A stretch of DNA of 64,000 nt from Canna indica (GCA_034359265.1 CP136891.1:55010501-55074500); one strand, 5' to 3'; shown: positions 35,601-47,432, counted from the stretch's first letter. Notes: generated from the letters alone by a model not told the origin. A program made the numbers and translations.

Positions 35601-36254
35601 CAATCACATTCTTCAATGAGCTACTACTTTGGCGCATTCATTGTTTTGGTTTGCCTCTTTGAGCAAGTTTCTAATGTGGATTTCTTTGTCCTAAGCCGTA
35701 TTTGTTCTTTTGTGAATGACATGGGCCAGGAAATTTTCAGGTGGAGAAGGGAATAAGTAAGAAGGGGTAAAAGCTTCCATGGTAAGAGAAGCTTACAATC
35801 CAGAGACTTGGACTGGGAGAATACTCCAAAAGCTACTACTGTTACTTGTACTCATGCGAGTCATGGAAAATAAATGAAGAATAAGAATCCAGCCACATAT
35901 TTTAAGCGGACGAAACGTATTTGTTCTCATTCTGAGCCTTGTGTGGATTAACAAAAGAAGAGAACACCTTAACCGAACATGGATTTCTCAAAGTAACAAC
36001 TCCTTATCGAAATCATTTCATAAGCTGAAAAAGAAGATTGACCGAAAAGATAGCAGAGAGAAGAATACGGGATAGAGAGAGAGAAAGAGAGGGAGGGAGG
36101 GAGGGGGTACCAATTCCTTGCCGAGCTCAACGGCGGCGTCTTGGTAGCTTCTCTTCTTCCCCTGGCTACTACCGCAGAAGACGCAGATCCTTGTGAACTT
36201 GGAAGGTCTCACTTGATCCTGCTCGGCCTCCATTCCTCCTCTCAGCTTGGCCAC
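32652..36254 (-). CDS. LOG: Cytokinin riboside 5'-monophosphate phosphoribohydrolase (LONELY GUY), seven exons
   Basis: The cytosolic enzyme releases active cytokinin base from its riboside monophosphate in one step. Exons on the minus strand: 36254-36111, 35180-35083, 34956-34926, 34251-34152, 33932-33862, 33049-32906 and 32741-32652. All junctions are GT..AG and the sum is 678 nt, giving 225 aa, within the family norm. Family landmarks are [12 protein letters not shown] near 23-34, [13 protein letters not shown] near 54-66, [10 protein letters not shown] at 82-91, MHQRKAEM at 106-113 with the active-site Arg-Lys, and the catalytic PGGYGTLEE at 124-132. An internal Met at residue 8 (MEAEQDQ) is an equally plausible start and would give 218 aa. 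All motifs are intact. The first intron opens with a CT-rich stretch. Which LOG paralog it is cannot be said. Confidence 0.95.
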
Positions 36255-38585
36255 CTCCGGGTTCTGTTATCCGCTGGCTTTAGAGCTGCTGGGGGCTCTC
36301 CTTCTGCCTGCCTTATACTGCGAGTGCCATTGGCGCAACACAAACATCCACAAATGAGCACTTTTTGGTGCACTCCAAGGGCGACTTATAAAAGGGAGGA
36401 ACACGTGCTCGGGGCCACACAAGCGCGCACACACACTCAGAGGCAAAAACACAAACACATGAGACACAAAGGGAGCAGAGTAAATGATGATGAGGCAGGG
36501 GTCGAACAGGAGGGCCCAGCTGTTCCCTGCCCTCCATGGCCCTTGTGTTATCTCTCTGTTTCCTTGGACATGAGGAATGGATAACATTCATGCAAGGTGC
36601 TCAGCTTTTGGCCTTTGCTCTGCCGCTTCCATGACCACCAAAAGCTAGCATGAAGATTAATGCAGGGCGGGCGAGAACATAGGGAAGTCGACGAGGATTC
36701 CATTATACTTCAGATGAGAAATAAAAAAAAAAAAGGTTGCTAAATCATGGTTTTCCAAGAAATGGAAAAAAGAGAGCGCAAGGAATATTCTTCATGAACA
36801 TCTCTGTTGACTTGCAACCAAAAAAAAGTTTCCAAAAAAAGCAAAACAAATCAAATAATTCAGTCCCAAAAAAACAAATTAAATAGTTCTTATTCCCATG
36901 ATTATGTTGGCACAATTATTATTCAGCTGCATCGAATTGGATGCTTTATTATTTCCATACAAATTCCTTCTAGGTTTGGATAAATTGGTAAATATTTTCA
37001 ATAATTAAAAGTAATTCAAGAAAAACTAGTGAGAGAGAGATGACTGGGTTATCCACGTCATCTCGAAGTGTCCTGATAAGATGTGACAGGGTTTATGGAG
37101 GAATGAGATATGATAATTGGGGAGCACACAATTGGTGGTACGAATTGGAAAGGAGGACCTCGAGCCATAAAATAAGCAACACATATGCCCATATGCTGTT
37201 GGTGGTGAACAGCTCAACATAATTTAAAAATTACAAAAAAATATTAATAAAAATAAATAATATATCTCTTGGGCATGCATACATTAATGCATACTTTGCC
37301 AGATGCAGAGGAAACACATTGTAAAATAATTCAACACGCCCTCTCCATTCCCCCATACCACCAACTCCCCCCCTCGCCAGACCAAGCATGCTCTCTTCCA
37401 TCCATGCTGCCATCCCTTCCACTGATTACTCTCTGCCTTCTTCCTCCTCTCACCACCCCCATCATTCCTTTGCATTCTCCAATACCTTGTATGACTCTGA
37501 ATTATTTGTTTATGTTTGCACACCAAAAACCATGCCACCTGCTAATTATTCTTATGTCAAACCCCACTCCCCTACCCTAGCTTCTAGGACCTCATTAGTT
37601 TATTCACCTGGTACTCTTTAATTGAGCATGTTTTTGTTTGGGATCCCAAAACACATGCACTTTCTGCTAATATAAAAATGAGGGCATGCATGCATGGTTT
37701 CTTTTGGAAGATAGGGAGATCGGATTTGTGATGGAGAGAATGCTTATACGTTGCTTGCTTTTAGCCATCCTAGTTCCCATATGTTCTGGAAATCCGACTG
37801 ATTTGACCAAACCAGTTAGTCTTGCTTTGGTCTTCAATTTGATTGAATTATAATATCAAAATCTACTTTGACCAACCATTGATCAAATCATCATGTAACT
37901 CTATTTTATAACATGCTACAAATTAATTTGACAAAATTGATTTAAATAACTTAATTCTTTTCTAATGTTGATTGGATGCATTAAACTGAAAGTGATATTT
38001 GCCTCTTATCCGCATCATATTAGTATCTACATAAATACCCATTATATAATTAATTTATAGAAAATGTGACTATAATTATAATTTCACTTGAAACCACCTG
38101 CTAGCTTAAATACATTTTTATTAATATTAAGGATGATATATTGATTTGTTTGAAAATCTCAGTATAAAATGTAGGTGAGAGTGAGATTGATAGGAGAAAA
38201 AAAAATTATTGTAATTTATTGTGTTGCAAGTTTGGGTGATGCAAATAATCATTGCTAAGTGGATAACCACACACCCCACGTAGTGTAAATATTGATTTTT
38301 ATTTTCATACACCACGACATATACATTTTTTTCTACTATTCGTGCCCTATTGCCACTCCTAAATAGGATTAAACATGCAATATTGATGAGTGCCGAATCT
38401 ATCAAAAATAATATCATACTTTCTTGAGATTTGTAATCGTGATGAGTATGGTCGAATCCACAGAGACTGGTTAGTTTCATAAATCTAACTAAAAGAGAAA
38501 AAAAAAATCAAATCAAACATTGGCAACAAACAATGTTAAATCTTTGTCGATAACATTGGATTAGCTTGGATCCTGAGCAGTAGAA
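36255..38585. other. Intergenic, 5' side of LOG
   Basis: Expected to hold the LOG promoter and 5' UTR next to 36255. Short open frames near 36300-36590 and 37270-37580 show no family resemblance. The stretch 38330-38480 (CACTCCTAAATAGGATTAAAC, TGCAATATTGAT) resembles 47930-48060, so a dispersed repeat lies there. No other feature seen. Confidence 0.4.
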
Positions 38586-38589
38586 ATGG

Positions 38590-40280
38590 CGCGATCTCCC
38601 CCCTACTAGCTACCTCTTCCTTTGCCGTTGTTTCTACCTGTGTTCCCTCTTCCTCTTCCCTCCTTGGTCCCCCCCCCCACCCCATATTCCTCCTCTTCTT
38701 CTTGGCTTATCGTTGTCTGAAGCTCCAGGAAGCGCTGCATAACTATCGCAGAAGCACCTAAGCCTTCTTCCCGCTTGTGGTTATCTTTGGGTGCGTCATT
38801 CGTTGATGTGGTGCGCCTTGGTGTTAAGACCTCTTCTCCCACCTACCCTCGTCGTCACTTTAATGAGCCTGTTTCCCATGACCCTTCGGCTTTTTTTAGC
38901 TAAACTTTGTTCTTTTGGGAAGTGCTTTAATTGCTTCAAACTTGGTCATCGGGCGCATCTTTGCTCTAAGAGGCCTCGGTGTTTCCTTTGCTTCCGCTCT
39001 TGTTGCTCGTGGAGGAGGCGCAGAGCTTATTCCCTCACCTCCACTGTTGGTCCCTCGCATCCCGACTACCCCACTCTTGTTCTTGATTCTTCTGCGCTTC
39101 CTGGGACGCGCCTTCCTCGTCGGATGGAGTCGGAGCATCCCCTCCCTTCTTCGCAGACCTCACACTCTCCATTTTCTCCTTCCTCTCGTCGGGTTCTTGC
39201 TTTTCTTCCCAATTAACTCAGCCTGTGTGGCTGATCGCTCAAGATATTTGGCGCTTGGGTGTGTGGTTGTTTCCGTCCAGGGACAACTGCTCCCCCGCGC
39301 TGATGTCGCCGCCTTCCTTGCCGACCAGTTTCGGAATGGTCGTGCTTATCAGCGTTTGTGGTGTCAGCGCCGTCTTCCTGATGACCGCTTCCTTGTGACA
39401 ACTTTGGCCATAGAAGATGGTGCCTATTTTCAGAGATGCTTGCTGCATACCCAATTCCTTCGCTGGAGGAATGTCTTTCTGGAAGTTAACGAGTGGAGTC
39501 GGGACTCCACGTATTCTTTTGTTGCTTCGTCGGTGCTGCGCGTGGGCCTGGAGCTCATGGGGCTGCCTATCATCTTCTGAAACATCGAATCCATCATAGC
39601 ACTAGCGAGTTCCTTTGTTTCATTCGAAGCTATGACGAGAGTTCTTTGCACTGGGTAGAGATGGCGGTGTGTCACGTCCAGGTTCACGTTCGTGAAATCG
39701 CGGACATCCCTGAGGTCATTCATGCCATAGACGATGATTGCCGCTTCTCTATTGAGGTTCTTGTAGCGTGGCAGGAGAGCTCTATTCCTCCAACAGCTAA
39801 CCTAAATGATAACATCCCTCCTCCATCCAACGAAGGGGGACGATCTGCCGAGGGATCGAGGAAGATGATCCAGATTATGATCCGATCTAGGAAGATCCTG
39901 GGGAGCATCTGGATTTCGATCATGCTCGTCCTCCCGATGATTGCACCGACAACTTCAATCAACTCACTAAGTTATCTCCTGCTTCTCTGATCTCTAGGGC
40001 TTCTAGAGATGGATTGGTATTAGAGGTTTCATCTGCCAGCTTGGTCCGATCATGTTCGCATGAGAAGGGACGTTCGTCGGATCTCCTATTCATCATCAGT
40101 TGTGTCTTTGCCCGTTTTTGTTCCTTCCGTGGCACAGAAGGTGTAGGCTGCTTCCTTTCCCCTTTGGGCTTTCGCATCTGACGGCGGCAAAGGCTCTTCT
40201 TCCTTGCCTCGGGAGGGTGGCTCGATCTTTTCCCATTCCGGCTTCCTCATCTGCTTCCAATGTTCTACTGCCCTACGCCT
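38590..40280 (+). pseudogene. LINE ORF1-like zinc-knuckle protein relic
   Basis: The stretch 38915-39010 reads GKCFNCFKLGHRAHLCSKR followed by RCFLCFRSC, the double CCHC knuckle typical of plant LINE ORF1 proteins. About 80-100 codons later comes a domain-like stretch with DDRFLVTTLAIEDGAYFQR and LRWRNVFLEVNEWSRD (39370-39510), then a region with the pattern WVEMAVCHVQVHVREIADIP near 39650-39715. Frames change repeatedly. ORF1 binds element RNA. The RT half is absent. The family name is inference from the order knuckle, DUF4283-like part and C-terminal part. Confidence 0.6.
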
Positions 40281-40284
40281 TTCC

Positions 40285-40600
40285 ATTTCAGATGGTTTCT
40301 CCATCTTGGATTATAGGTGTTTGAATAGGGATCAATTTTTCTTTATGGTGGTCCTGGGAATCCTCCAACAACATTAGCATGTTCCTAGGCATCCTCTTGG
40401 AGAGTAGGACACATATCGGTGGGATGGCCAGTGACGACACAAATTTCACAAACTTTAGCCTTTGATGCATTTCCTGCAATCAAATTCTTGACCATATTAG
40501 TTAGATTTGAAATTTTAGATTCAAGAGATGATACATTTACCTCATTGACATTTCTTGAAAGTTCCCGTCGAAGCCCAAATTGTTGTGAATTAGTAGCCAT
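40285..40600 (-). pseudogene. Ty3/Gypsy gag fragment (Athila/Tat-like)
   Basis: From ATG at 40600 the frame reads SLESKISNLTNMVKNL, then VCEICVVTGHPTDMCPTLQ, a characteristic zinc-knuckle segment of Athila/Tat-type gag. After two stops it continues VVGGFPGPP and DPYSNTYNPRWRNH. The fragment is bounded by unrelated DNA on both sides. Confidence 0.7.
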
Positions 40601-40654
40601 GATGGAGGAGTAAATTTTTGTAAAAAGTTGTAATTCCCATAATTAACTTTTCAC

Positions 40655-41652
40655 CTATGTATCGTTTGGTTAGATGGAATAGATAAGGAATGAAATACTA
40701 TTCTTTATGCCTAACTTATTTTCTTGTTTGATTGCAACTTATTGAAAATAAATAAGTGGGCCATAAGGAATAGATTAAGAATACTATTCCCCATGAATAA
40801 AGAATACTATTTCTTATCTCAACCCAAGAAATAATATTTTCTATCCATTCATTATGACATTTTTCTATACTGTCATTCAATATTTATAATATTGCATAAG
40901 AATATAAAAAATTAAATTGTTAAATTAATTTTAATAATTGCATATCTTAAATAGATAATTATTATTTTAATAATTATTTTGAAGATTTAGTATTTTATAA
41001 AAATAAAATAAATAATAGTTTTTATTATTTTAAATTAATAAATTATTTTATATTAACCCATGTTTTTATTATGTTGTTAATTAAAATAAATTATAGTATA
41101 ATTTATTATATTTTTAGAAGGGCATTTTGATTATTTTCCTATATTGTCCTTCAATATTTATAATAAGAATATAAAAATTAAAGTTAAATTAATTTTAATA
41201 ATCACATATATTAAATAGATAATTATTATTTTATTATTAAATAATATTTTAATAATTATTTTTTTTAGATTCAATTATTTTTATAAAAATAAAATAAAAA
41301 ATAGTTTTTTATTATTTTAAATTAATAGATTATTTTATATTAACTCATATTTTTATGTTGTCGTTATTAATTAGAATATAACTTATTATATTTTTAGAAA
41401 GATATTTTAGTCATTTTCCTCTTAATTTATTGTATATTTCTTATGTTAAGCAAACAAGTAAATATATTCAGTTTTATTAAAATGAATATTTTGATCATTT
41501 AACTTTCTATTCCTTATGCTAACCAAACGAAGTAATCATATTCTTGGTATATTTACAATGTCAACCAAACAAGATAATACTATTTCTTCTCTTCCATTGC
41601 TTGTCTATTTCTATTTCATATGAATTCACTCCATCCAACTAAACACACCCCT
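40655..41652. mobile_element. Probable non-autonomous TIR element (MITE-like)
   Basis: The left end reads GTTTGGTTAGATGGAATAG and the right end, inverted, TGTTTAGTTGGATGGAGTG, giving imperfect terminal inverted repeats of the kind found in PIF/Harbinger- or hAT-like MITEs. The AT-rich interior contains an internal duplication: TTAAATTAATTTTAATAAT..AAATAGATAATTATTATT occurs near 40923 and 41183. No coding potential and no clear target duplication. Confidence 0.45.
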
Positions 41653-41922
41653 ATATTTCTCAGGAAGTACCAAAAAAGTATTTAGTTGACAAAAAATTAT
41701 TTGATATGAAGTGTAACTTCTCACTCGTAACATGTTTGGTTGACATGGGTACTTCATAGGAAGTATACATCAAATGACCAATATACATTTCTTTTTATAA
41801 ATTAATATATATATTAGAATATACGAAAAAATTAAAACTTATTTATAAATTATTATTTTAACACATATATGTAAAAAATATAATATAATTTTTCATATAT
41901 AACTAATATAATATATAATTTA
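41653..41922. repeat. Left flank: possible older TIR element hosting the MULE
   Basis: Holds words such as GGAAGTACC, ATTTAGTTGAC and TTTGGTTGACATGGGTACTTC. The inverse of similar words (GTCAACCAAA, ACTTCCTG) occurs on the other side of the MULE at 47640-47830. The MULE may therefore have inserted into a small older TIR element. Tentative. Confidence 0.3.
41914..41922. repeat. MULE target-site duplication, left copy (TATAATTTA)
   Basis: Nine bases identical to 47433-47441. Nine-bp duplications are diagnostic of Mutator-type transposition. Confidence 0.85.
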
Positions 41923-42365
41923 AAGTAAATACCCAAAAAAAACACGAACTTTAAATATTTTCTCATTTTTAGCATAATTTTTTTCCATTAGTAAGGAGAT
42001 ACACGAACTATCATAATGTTATCCTGTTTAGCACGCACAATCATTTCTGACGATTTTTGCTGACCTGGACGTTAACGACGACGTGGCAAGTGACTTTGCC
42101 TACGTGGCATATTTTTTCACTGGCCGAATAAAGTTTAACATAAAATTATCAAATTACCCATCCTCGAAGCTAATGTTTTTTGAACCGGGGACGGGTAAAC
42201 TAGTAATTTGCCCATCGTCTTCATGTTGGGCGGGCTCGATGCCCTAATGTTATTTTACTTGTTCGAACACTACGAAAGGGGAAATCTTTGTTGTCGCCAT
42301 TGTCGCCGAATTAGGGCACGCCTTCTGGAGTCTTTATCGCCGGATTAGGGCATGAAGGGACGAGC
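41923..42365. repeat. MULE left terminal inverted repeat
   Basis: Pairs with 46989-47432 inverted. It covers the terminal AT-rich part, a GACGTGGCAAGTGACTTTGC block and a GC-richer inner part with two GCCG(A/G)ATTAGGGCA(C/T)G repeats. In MULEs the TIR holds transposase binding sites and promoters reading inward. Confidence 0.85.
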
Positions 42366-42612
42366 GGTGGGGACATTGTGAAGATCTGATCCCAAAAATA
42401 GCTGATATATTTTTGGTTTCTTTCTCATGTAGGTAATTTTTTTATTTGATTCATGTGTTGTGGTCCCAATTTTTTTGTTTTAATGCATTGTTCACTGTTT
42501 GTTCACTGTTTTCCCTCTGTCGCATTTCTATTTTCATGTAGGATGACAAAATTTGAGTTTTTAGTACATCACAGTGGTCACATAATATATATTTGAACCT
42601 CATGTACGCTAT

Positions 42613-45600
42613 GTGGGGGGTGAACTGATTTTAGTGGGAGAGGATGATTTCATATCAGATACACTATCATGGTGTGACCTTAGAAACTTGGTATCAATAT
42701 TAGGTTACACTCGACCTAGAAAATTATGGTACAAAGATCCTCGGAAACCTTTATCTTCTAGACTAGTGGAGATAAAGACAGATATTAAAGTTAAGAAGAT
42801 GGTTCAATTCGGGATAAGTTGTGGGTGTATACACTTCTATTCAGAAGGAGATAAAGACTTTGAACTATTGAAAAAAAAGAAACAAGATGAAAGAGCTGAT
42901 GAAGATGTCAAAACTGAAAACCAGATGAGAATGTAGAGGAGGCTCATCATGAAGTAGATGTTGAAGATCAGAATGTAGAGCCTCATCATGAAGGAGCTGA
43001 CCCTATAATGGTCAAAATTGAGAAACTTGATGAGGCTGAGACTCATGATGAGGCTTATCATGAGGCTCATGAACATACTGATTTTGATGGAGATGATGAC
43101 ACAAGTGATGATGATGATGATGAGAAATATAGAATAGCGATGAGAAAAAAGAGAAGTTTTAATTTGCACAGTGAAAGTACCACTGGTGGAGGAGATGAGC
43201 ACAGGGAAGATGAGCAGAGGGAAGCTGAGGGTGGAAATAATGATTCATCAAGTGATATTTCAGGTGATAATGCTACATCAACTAAATTGGTGCAACACTT
43301 AACAATAGTGATGATGAAGATGTAAAAAAATTTAGAAAACGGAAAGGTAAGGGATTTAGGGGCAAAGAATCTGATGAATTTTGTCTTAACATGAGGTTTG
43401 AGTTAGCAGGATAATTCAAGCAAGCTGTTCAAGACTATGCTTTGAATAATGGGAAGACTATTAAGTTTATCAGATCTTGTGAGAAAAATGTAGAGGCTAG
43501 GTGTAGTGCCAAATGTCCTTAGAGAATTTATGGAAGGAATGAAGCATTTATGATTAAGATTTATAATTCCTGCAAGGAACAAGCAAACCTCATCTAAATG
43601 GCTTACATATCACTACATGGAAACTTTTAAGGAAAAACTAGAATGAAATGTACTTGAAATGCAAAGGGATATTAAACAATAATTTGTCATATCGGTCAGT
43701 AAGAATATATGTTATAGAGTCATAGCAAGGACATTGAAAGCTTTATCAGGCTTGTTGGTTGAGCATTATAAGATGCTGTCATCTTATGTAGCAGAACTGA
43801 AGAAGGTGTACAAACATGGGCTTTTTTCCACAATGGTTGAGAGGCATAACAGATTCAAGAGAATGTTTGTGGGGTTTGATGCATTGAAAGAAGGGTTTTT
43901 GGGTGATTGTAGGCCTGTGATTTCATTGGATGGATGTTTTTTGAAGACAAAAGTTGGTGGCCAACTACTGTCTTTAGTTGGTAGGGATAGGAATAATAAG
44001 ATGTTTCCAGTATGTTGGGTTGTGGTTGAATGTGAGAATGAAGACTCCAAGAGGTGGTTTTTGATAAGATTAAACATTTAGCCATTGCAGATGGTTTTGG
44101 ATGGACAATTATAAGTTATCAACAAAAGGTAATACTTATTTTTTGTCTACTTATGTTTGTTTTTTATCTCTCGTAGACTCTTACTTATGTTTGTTTTTTT
44201 ATCTCTTGTAGGGGCTTCAAAATGCAGATAGGGCTTTTATGCCTAATGCAGAACATAGAAATTATGCAAGACACTTATATGCTAACTGAAAGAAGAAGCA
44301 TTGTGAATATGCTTTGAAGAACCTTTTCTGGAAGGCTGCAAAGAGCACCACTAAAGCTGATTTCAATTAACACATGTACCAGATGAAGGTATTTTCTCAA
44401 GTTGCACATGATAATTTCATTACAATTGGTTCAAACAAGTTCTGTAGGTTTAAAATCAGTACATTGCCAAAATGTGAGGTCATTGACAATAACATGTCTG
44501 AATATTTTAATGGATATATTTTGAAGGCAAGAACCAGACTTTTAATTGACATGTTAGAGGATATCAGAAGGACTTGAATGAAAAGGATGGCCGAAAAGAG
44601 GAAAATGATAATGAAAAGTGATGATACCATATGCCTTAAAATTAGAAAAAAAACTAGAAGAGAACAATATTGTTAGTGGCTTCTGCGTAGCAACACATGC
44701 TGGATATAATAAGTTTGAGGTTAAACACATGGATAACAATTATGTTATAGAGCTACAGCAAAATAATTGCTCATGCAGGATATGGGAACTTACTGGCATC
44801 CCTTGTCCTCATGTCATTTCATCAATTCATTAGTTGGGAGAGGACCCCACAGAATATGTTCATGATTATTTTAAGAAGTCCACATACCTAAGGGCATATG
44901 TGCATCTTATTCAGCCATTAAATGAGAAAAAAATATGGGCAAAAGTTCAGTTTGAACCTATCTTACCTCCCATATTGAGAAGGCAAACAGGGAGATCAAA
45001 AAAGGTAAAAAACAAGGACAAGAGTGAGAAGGAAAATGAACAAGGAAATCCCACAAAGATGAGTAAGAGGGGGGGGGGGTGGAGATGAAGTATACAGTGT
45101 GCAATGCATATGATAACAACAAGAGGTCATGCAAAGACAAGGGTAAAGCACTAGTATCATCAAGTCAAATATCATCAAATCAGGTAACTCATTTGTGCTT
45201 ACTTGTTTATTAACAAATATGTTTTTTTTTACAAGTATATATACTTCAAATATAAGGGAAGAATAGGGGAAGGCCACGTAAGGATGTGCAGATCAATTCT
45301 GAGAACCAGGGTGTATAGTCACCTGTAAAGATACCAAAGATAGTTGTTATAAAGAGACCTGTAAGTTATGAGAGTCTTGTACACAATGAGAGGGTATAGG
45401 CAGCAAAAGAATATGGAGTAACAGTTGGGACTTAAACATGAAATACATATGTGCAGGTAAGTTATTTAATTTCAATTGTAAATTGTAGATTTCAGTTATT
45501 TAATTTGAGTATCTAATTCTAAGTTTTATGTAGATGTTTAATACACAAGTTAGAATAATCCATGAAGGTAGATTTAGATGAGAGCAGTTTGCCCATCCTC

Positions 45601-45730
45601 AAGGCACCCAGGTCACCCAACCCACTCAAGGTACTAAGAAGACTAAGAAGCCTCAAGACACTCGATAGTGCACCACCCCAGTAAGGAGCAACAATAGACT
45701 TAAGGAAAAAAGGAAGCCAAATAATCAGTC
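42613..45730 (+). pseudogene. MuDR-type transposase pseudogene
   Basis: Domain order matches plant MULE transposases. The N-terminal part begins at about 42613 (DTLSWCDLRNLVSILGY), an Asp/Glu/His-rich stretch follows (42940-43320), and a MuDR DNA-binding part GFRGKESDEFCLNMRFELAG lies near 43358 with stops. The MULE catalytic domain follows at 43734-44080 (RPVISLDGCFLKTKVGGQLL at 43912-43971; the Asp is a catalytic candidate). A SWIM zinc finger lies at 44760-44810 (CSCRIWELTGIPCPHVI), and a C-terminal knuckle-like CNAYDNNKRSCK near 45100. A likely intron is 44129-44211. Several stops and frame changes make it inactive. Confidence 0.85.
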
Positions 45731-45745
45731 ATCTTCAAGTGTTAG

Positions 45746-45895
45746 GATTGATGTGAATTGATGTGGATTGATGTTGATTGACTATGGATGTATGTGAATT
45801 TATGTAGATTGACGTGGATTTATGTGGATTGATGTGGATTAATTTGTATTTTGGAATTACGTGGATTGATGTGGATTATCTGTAGTTCAATTACT
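45746..45895 (+). repeat. Degenerate GGATTGATGT simple repeat
   Basis: About a dozen diverged copies of a ~10-bp word (GTGGATTGAT, GTAGATTGAC, GTGGATTTAT) in direct orientation, downstream of the transposase relic. Confidence 0.7.
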
Positions 45896-46057
45896 TGATT
45901 TTGTATGGATTATGTGTATTTCTAAGTTTGATGTACGTGGAATGTGGAATTCTAAGTTTTATGTATATGAAATGATCTGTAGTATAGTTGAATTGTGTAT
46001 TGTGAATGTGGAGATGAATAATTCACTGTTATGTATGTGTAGTGGTTGTCCTATAAA

Positions 46058-46302
46058 TGACAAAAAGTGGCAAAGTTCATATTTTTTAGGTTAAAAGTGG
46101 CAAAGTTCATATTTTTTTAGGTTAAGAGTGGCAAAGTTCATGTTTTTTTAGGTTAAAAATGACAAAGTTCATGTTTTTTTAGGTTGAAAGTGGCAAAGTT
46201 TATATTTTTTTAGGTTAAGAGTGACAAAGTTCATATTTTTTTAGGTTTTGATGACAAAGTTCATGTTTTTTCTAGCAAATATGTGAAAATTCATATTTTT
46301 TA
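46058..46302 (+). repeat. ~31-bp tandem array resembling the MULE terminus
   Basis: Seven to eight direct units of the form GTGGCAAAGTTCATATTTTT..TTAGGTTA with small changes. The core CAAAGTTC(A/G)TATTTTTTTA also occurs at the right end of the element (47405-47425). The array may thus be an amplified copy of the terminal sequence. Confidence 0.8.
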
Positions 46303-46418
46303 GTGCACAGTTCACTGCTAATAAATTGATTAAAACATTAGAGTGATTGAAATGTCAAAACATATTGTCTTCAAATACACAAGAGAGAGTAACATCAAAA
46401 TACATAAACCAAACTACT

Positions 46419-46986
46419 TCATGACAGTAGCAACTTTAGGCTATTGTCTTTGTTTCTACCCCCAAATAACATACTACAAAATAAGATATATACAACAAAA
46501 AATACCACACACATACTGCCCTTCCTCATTGGGACTTGTTTCTTGTCATTCCTCAATTGAGCTATCTCATCTTCAAGTGTTATAATTCTTTCTTGAAAGG
46601 TCATTTCTTTCATCTTGCTCAATTCTATCATTTCTTCTATTAGCTTCAGCTTCTCGAGAAGATTTTTTTTTTTTCTCAATCAAACCTCGCAGAATATCCT
46701 TTGTGTGGCAGTGATCCTCAGAATCATGCCACACAAAGAAGTGACAATCATTCTCCTGTCAAAAGATAGGAGTGAGTGATTACAATAAAGATAAGACTTT
46801 GGAGTGAGGTGATTACAATGGATCATACCTTCCAATATCTCATCCTCAAAACCTTCTTTTGGGATTTCTTTGGCTCCACGCAGTGAACAGAACAGCTCGA
46901 ACGTTATGGCAGTAGTGCTGAGCAACAACTTGTGAGGAATTCACTAAAGATTCCTCCATTCGTCCCACGGTTTCCCTTCCTGACAT
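46419..46986 (-). pseudogene. GRF-type zinc-finger gene carried by the MULE
   Basis: Minus-strand start ATG at 46986 (MSGRETVGRMEES). Exon 1 ends at 46829 and exon 2 begins at 46755, with GT..AG. The spliced text follows the zf-GRF pattern: VRAVLFTAWSQRNPKRRF, then ENDCHFFVWHDSEDHCHTKD, then GLIEKKKK. Next come a coiled coil (LLEKLKLIEEMIELSKMKEM..) and a C-terminal hydrophobic segment VVFFVVYILFCSMLFGG. Two in-frame TGA codons replace the expected Trp and Cys of the RRFWGC motif, one expected Cys near the start is missing, and a 12-base A run (46663-46674) causes a frameshift before the coiled coil. Genes of this layout are common in plant genomes and transposons; its role in the MULE is unknown. 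Confidence 0.7.
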
Positions 46987-46988
46987 GA

Positions 46989-47432
46989 TCGTCCCTTCGA
47001 GCCCTAATTCGGCGACAAAGACTCCAGAAGACGTGCCTTAATCTGACGACAATGGCGATAACAAAGGTTCCCCTTTTCGCAGTGTTCGAGCAGGTAAAAT
47101 AACATTAGGGTATTGAGCCCGCCCAACTTGAAGACGATGGGCAAATTACCAATTTGCTCGTCCCCGATTCAAAAAACATTAGCTTCGGGGATGAGAAATT
47201 TGATAATTTTATGTGAAATTTTATTCGGCCGTTGAAAAATATGCCACGTAGGCAAAGTCACTTGCCATGTCGTCACCGTTAACGTTGAGGTCAGCAAAAA
47301 TCGTCAGAAATGACGATGCGTGCTAAACGGGGTAATAGAATGATCGATAGTTCATGTATTTTCTTGCTAACGAAAAAAGTTTACGCTAAAAATAGGAAAA
47401 TGTTCAAAGTTCGTATTTTTTTATATTTACTC
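46989..47432. repeat. MULE right terminal inverted repeat
   Basis: Inverted partner of 41923-42365. The antisense GRF gene starts within a few bases of its inner edge, so the TIR is its likely promoter. Confidence 0.85.

Larger units (their letters stand above)
41923..47432 (+). mobile_element. Mutator-like element (MULE) with long TIRs, 5.5 kb
   Basis: The ends read AAGTAAATACCC on the left and, inverted, GAGTAAATA on the right. The TIRs are about 440 bp (41923-42365 and 46989-47432), with near-identical blocks such as TTAGGGCACGCCTTCTGGAG/AAGGCACGTCTTCTGGAG. A 9-bp target duplication flanks the element. Inside are a decayed MuDR-type transposase gene on the plus strand and a GRF-zinc-finger gene on the minus strand, with repeats between. 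Both genes are disrupted, so this copy is non-autonomous now. Confidence 0.9.

Noticed and set aside
36267..36591. Open frames just upstream of LOG
   Set aside because: Both strands are open with low-complexity composition. The position is that of the LOG 5' UTR/promoter.
37269..37621. Pro/Ser/His-rich open frame between LOG and the LINE relic
   Set aside because: Frame shadows in a C-rich stretch; no motif, no splice partners found.
43008..43325. Acidic Asp/His-rich 105-aa open frame as a separate gene
   Set aside because: Its place and composition fit the linker of the MULE transposase relic between the N-terminal part and the MuDR domain.
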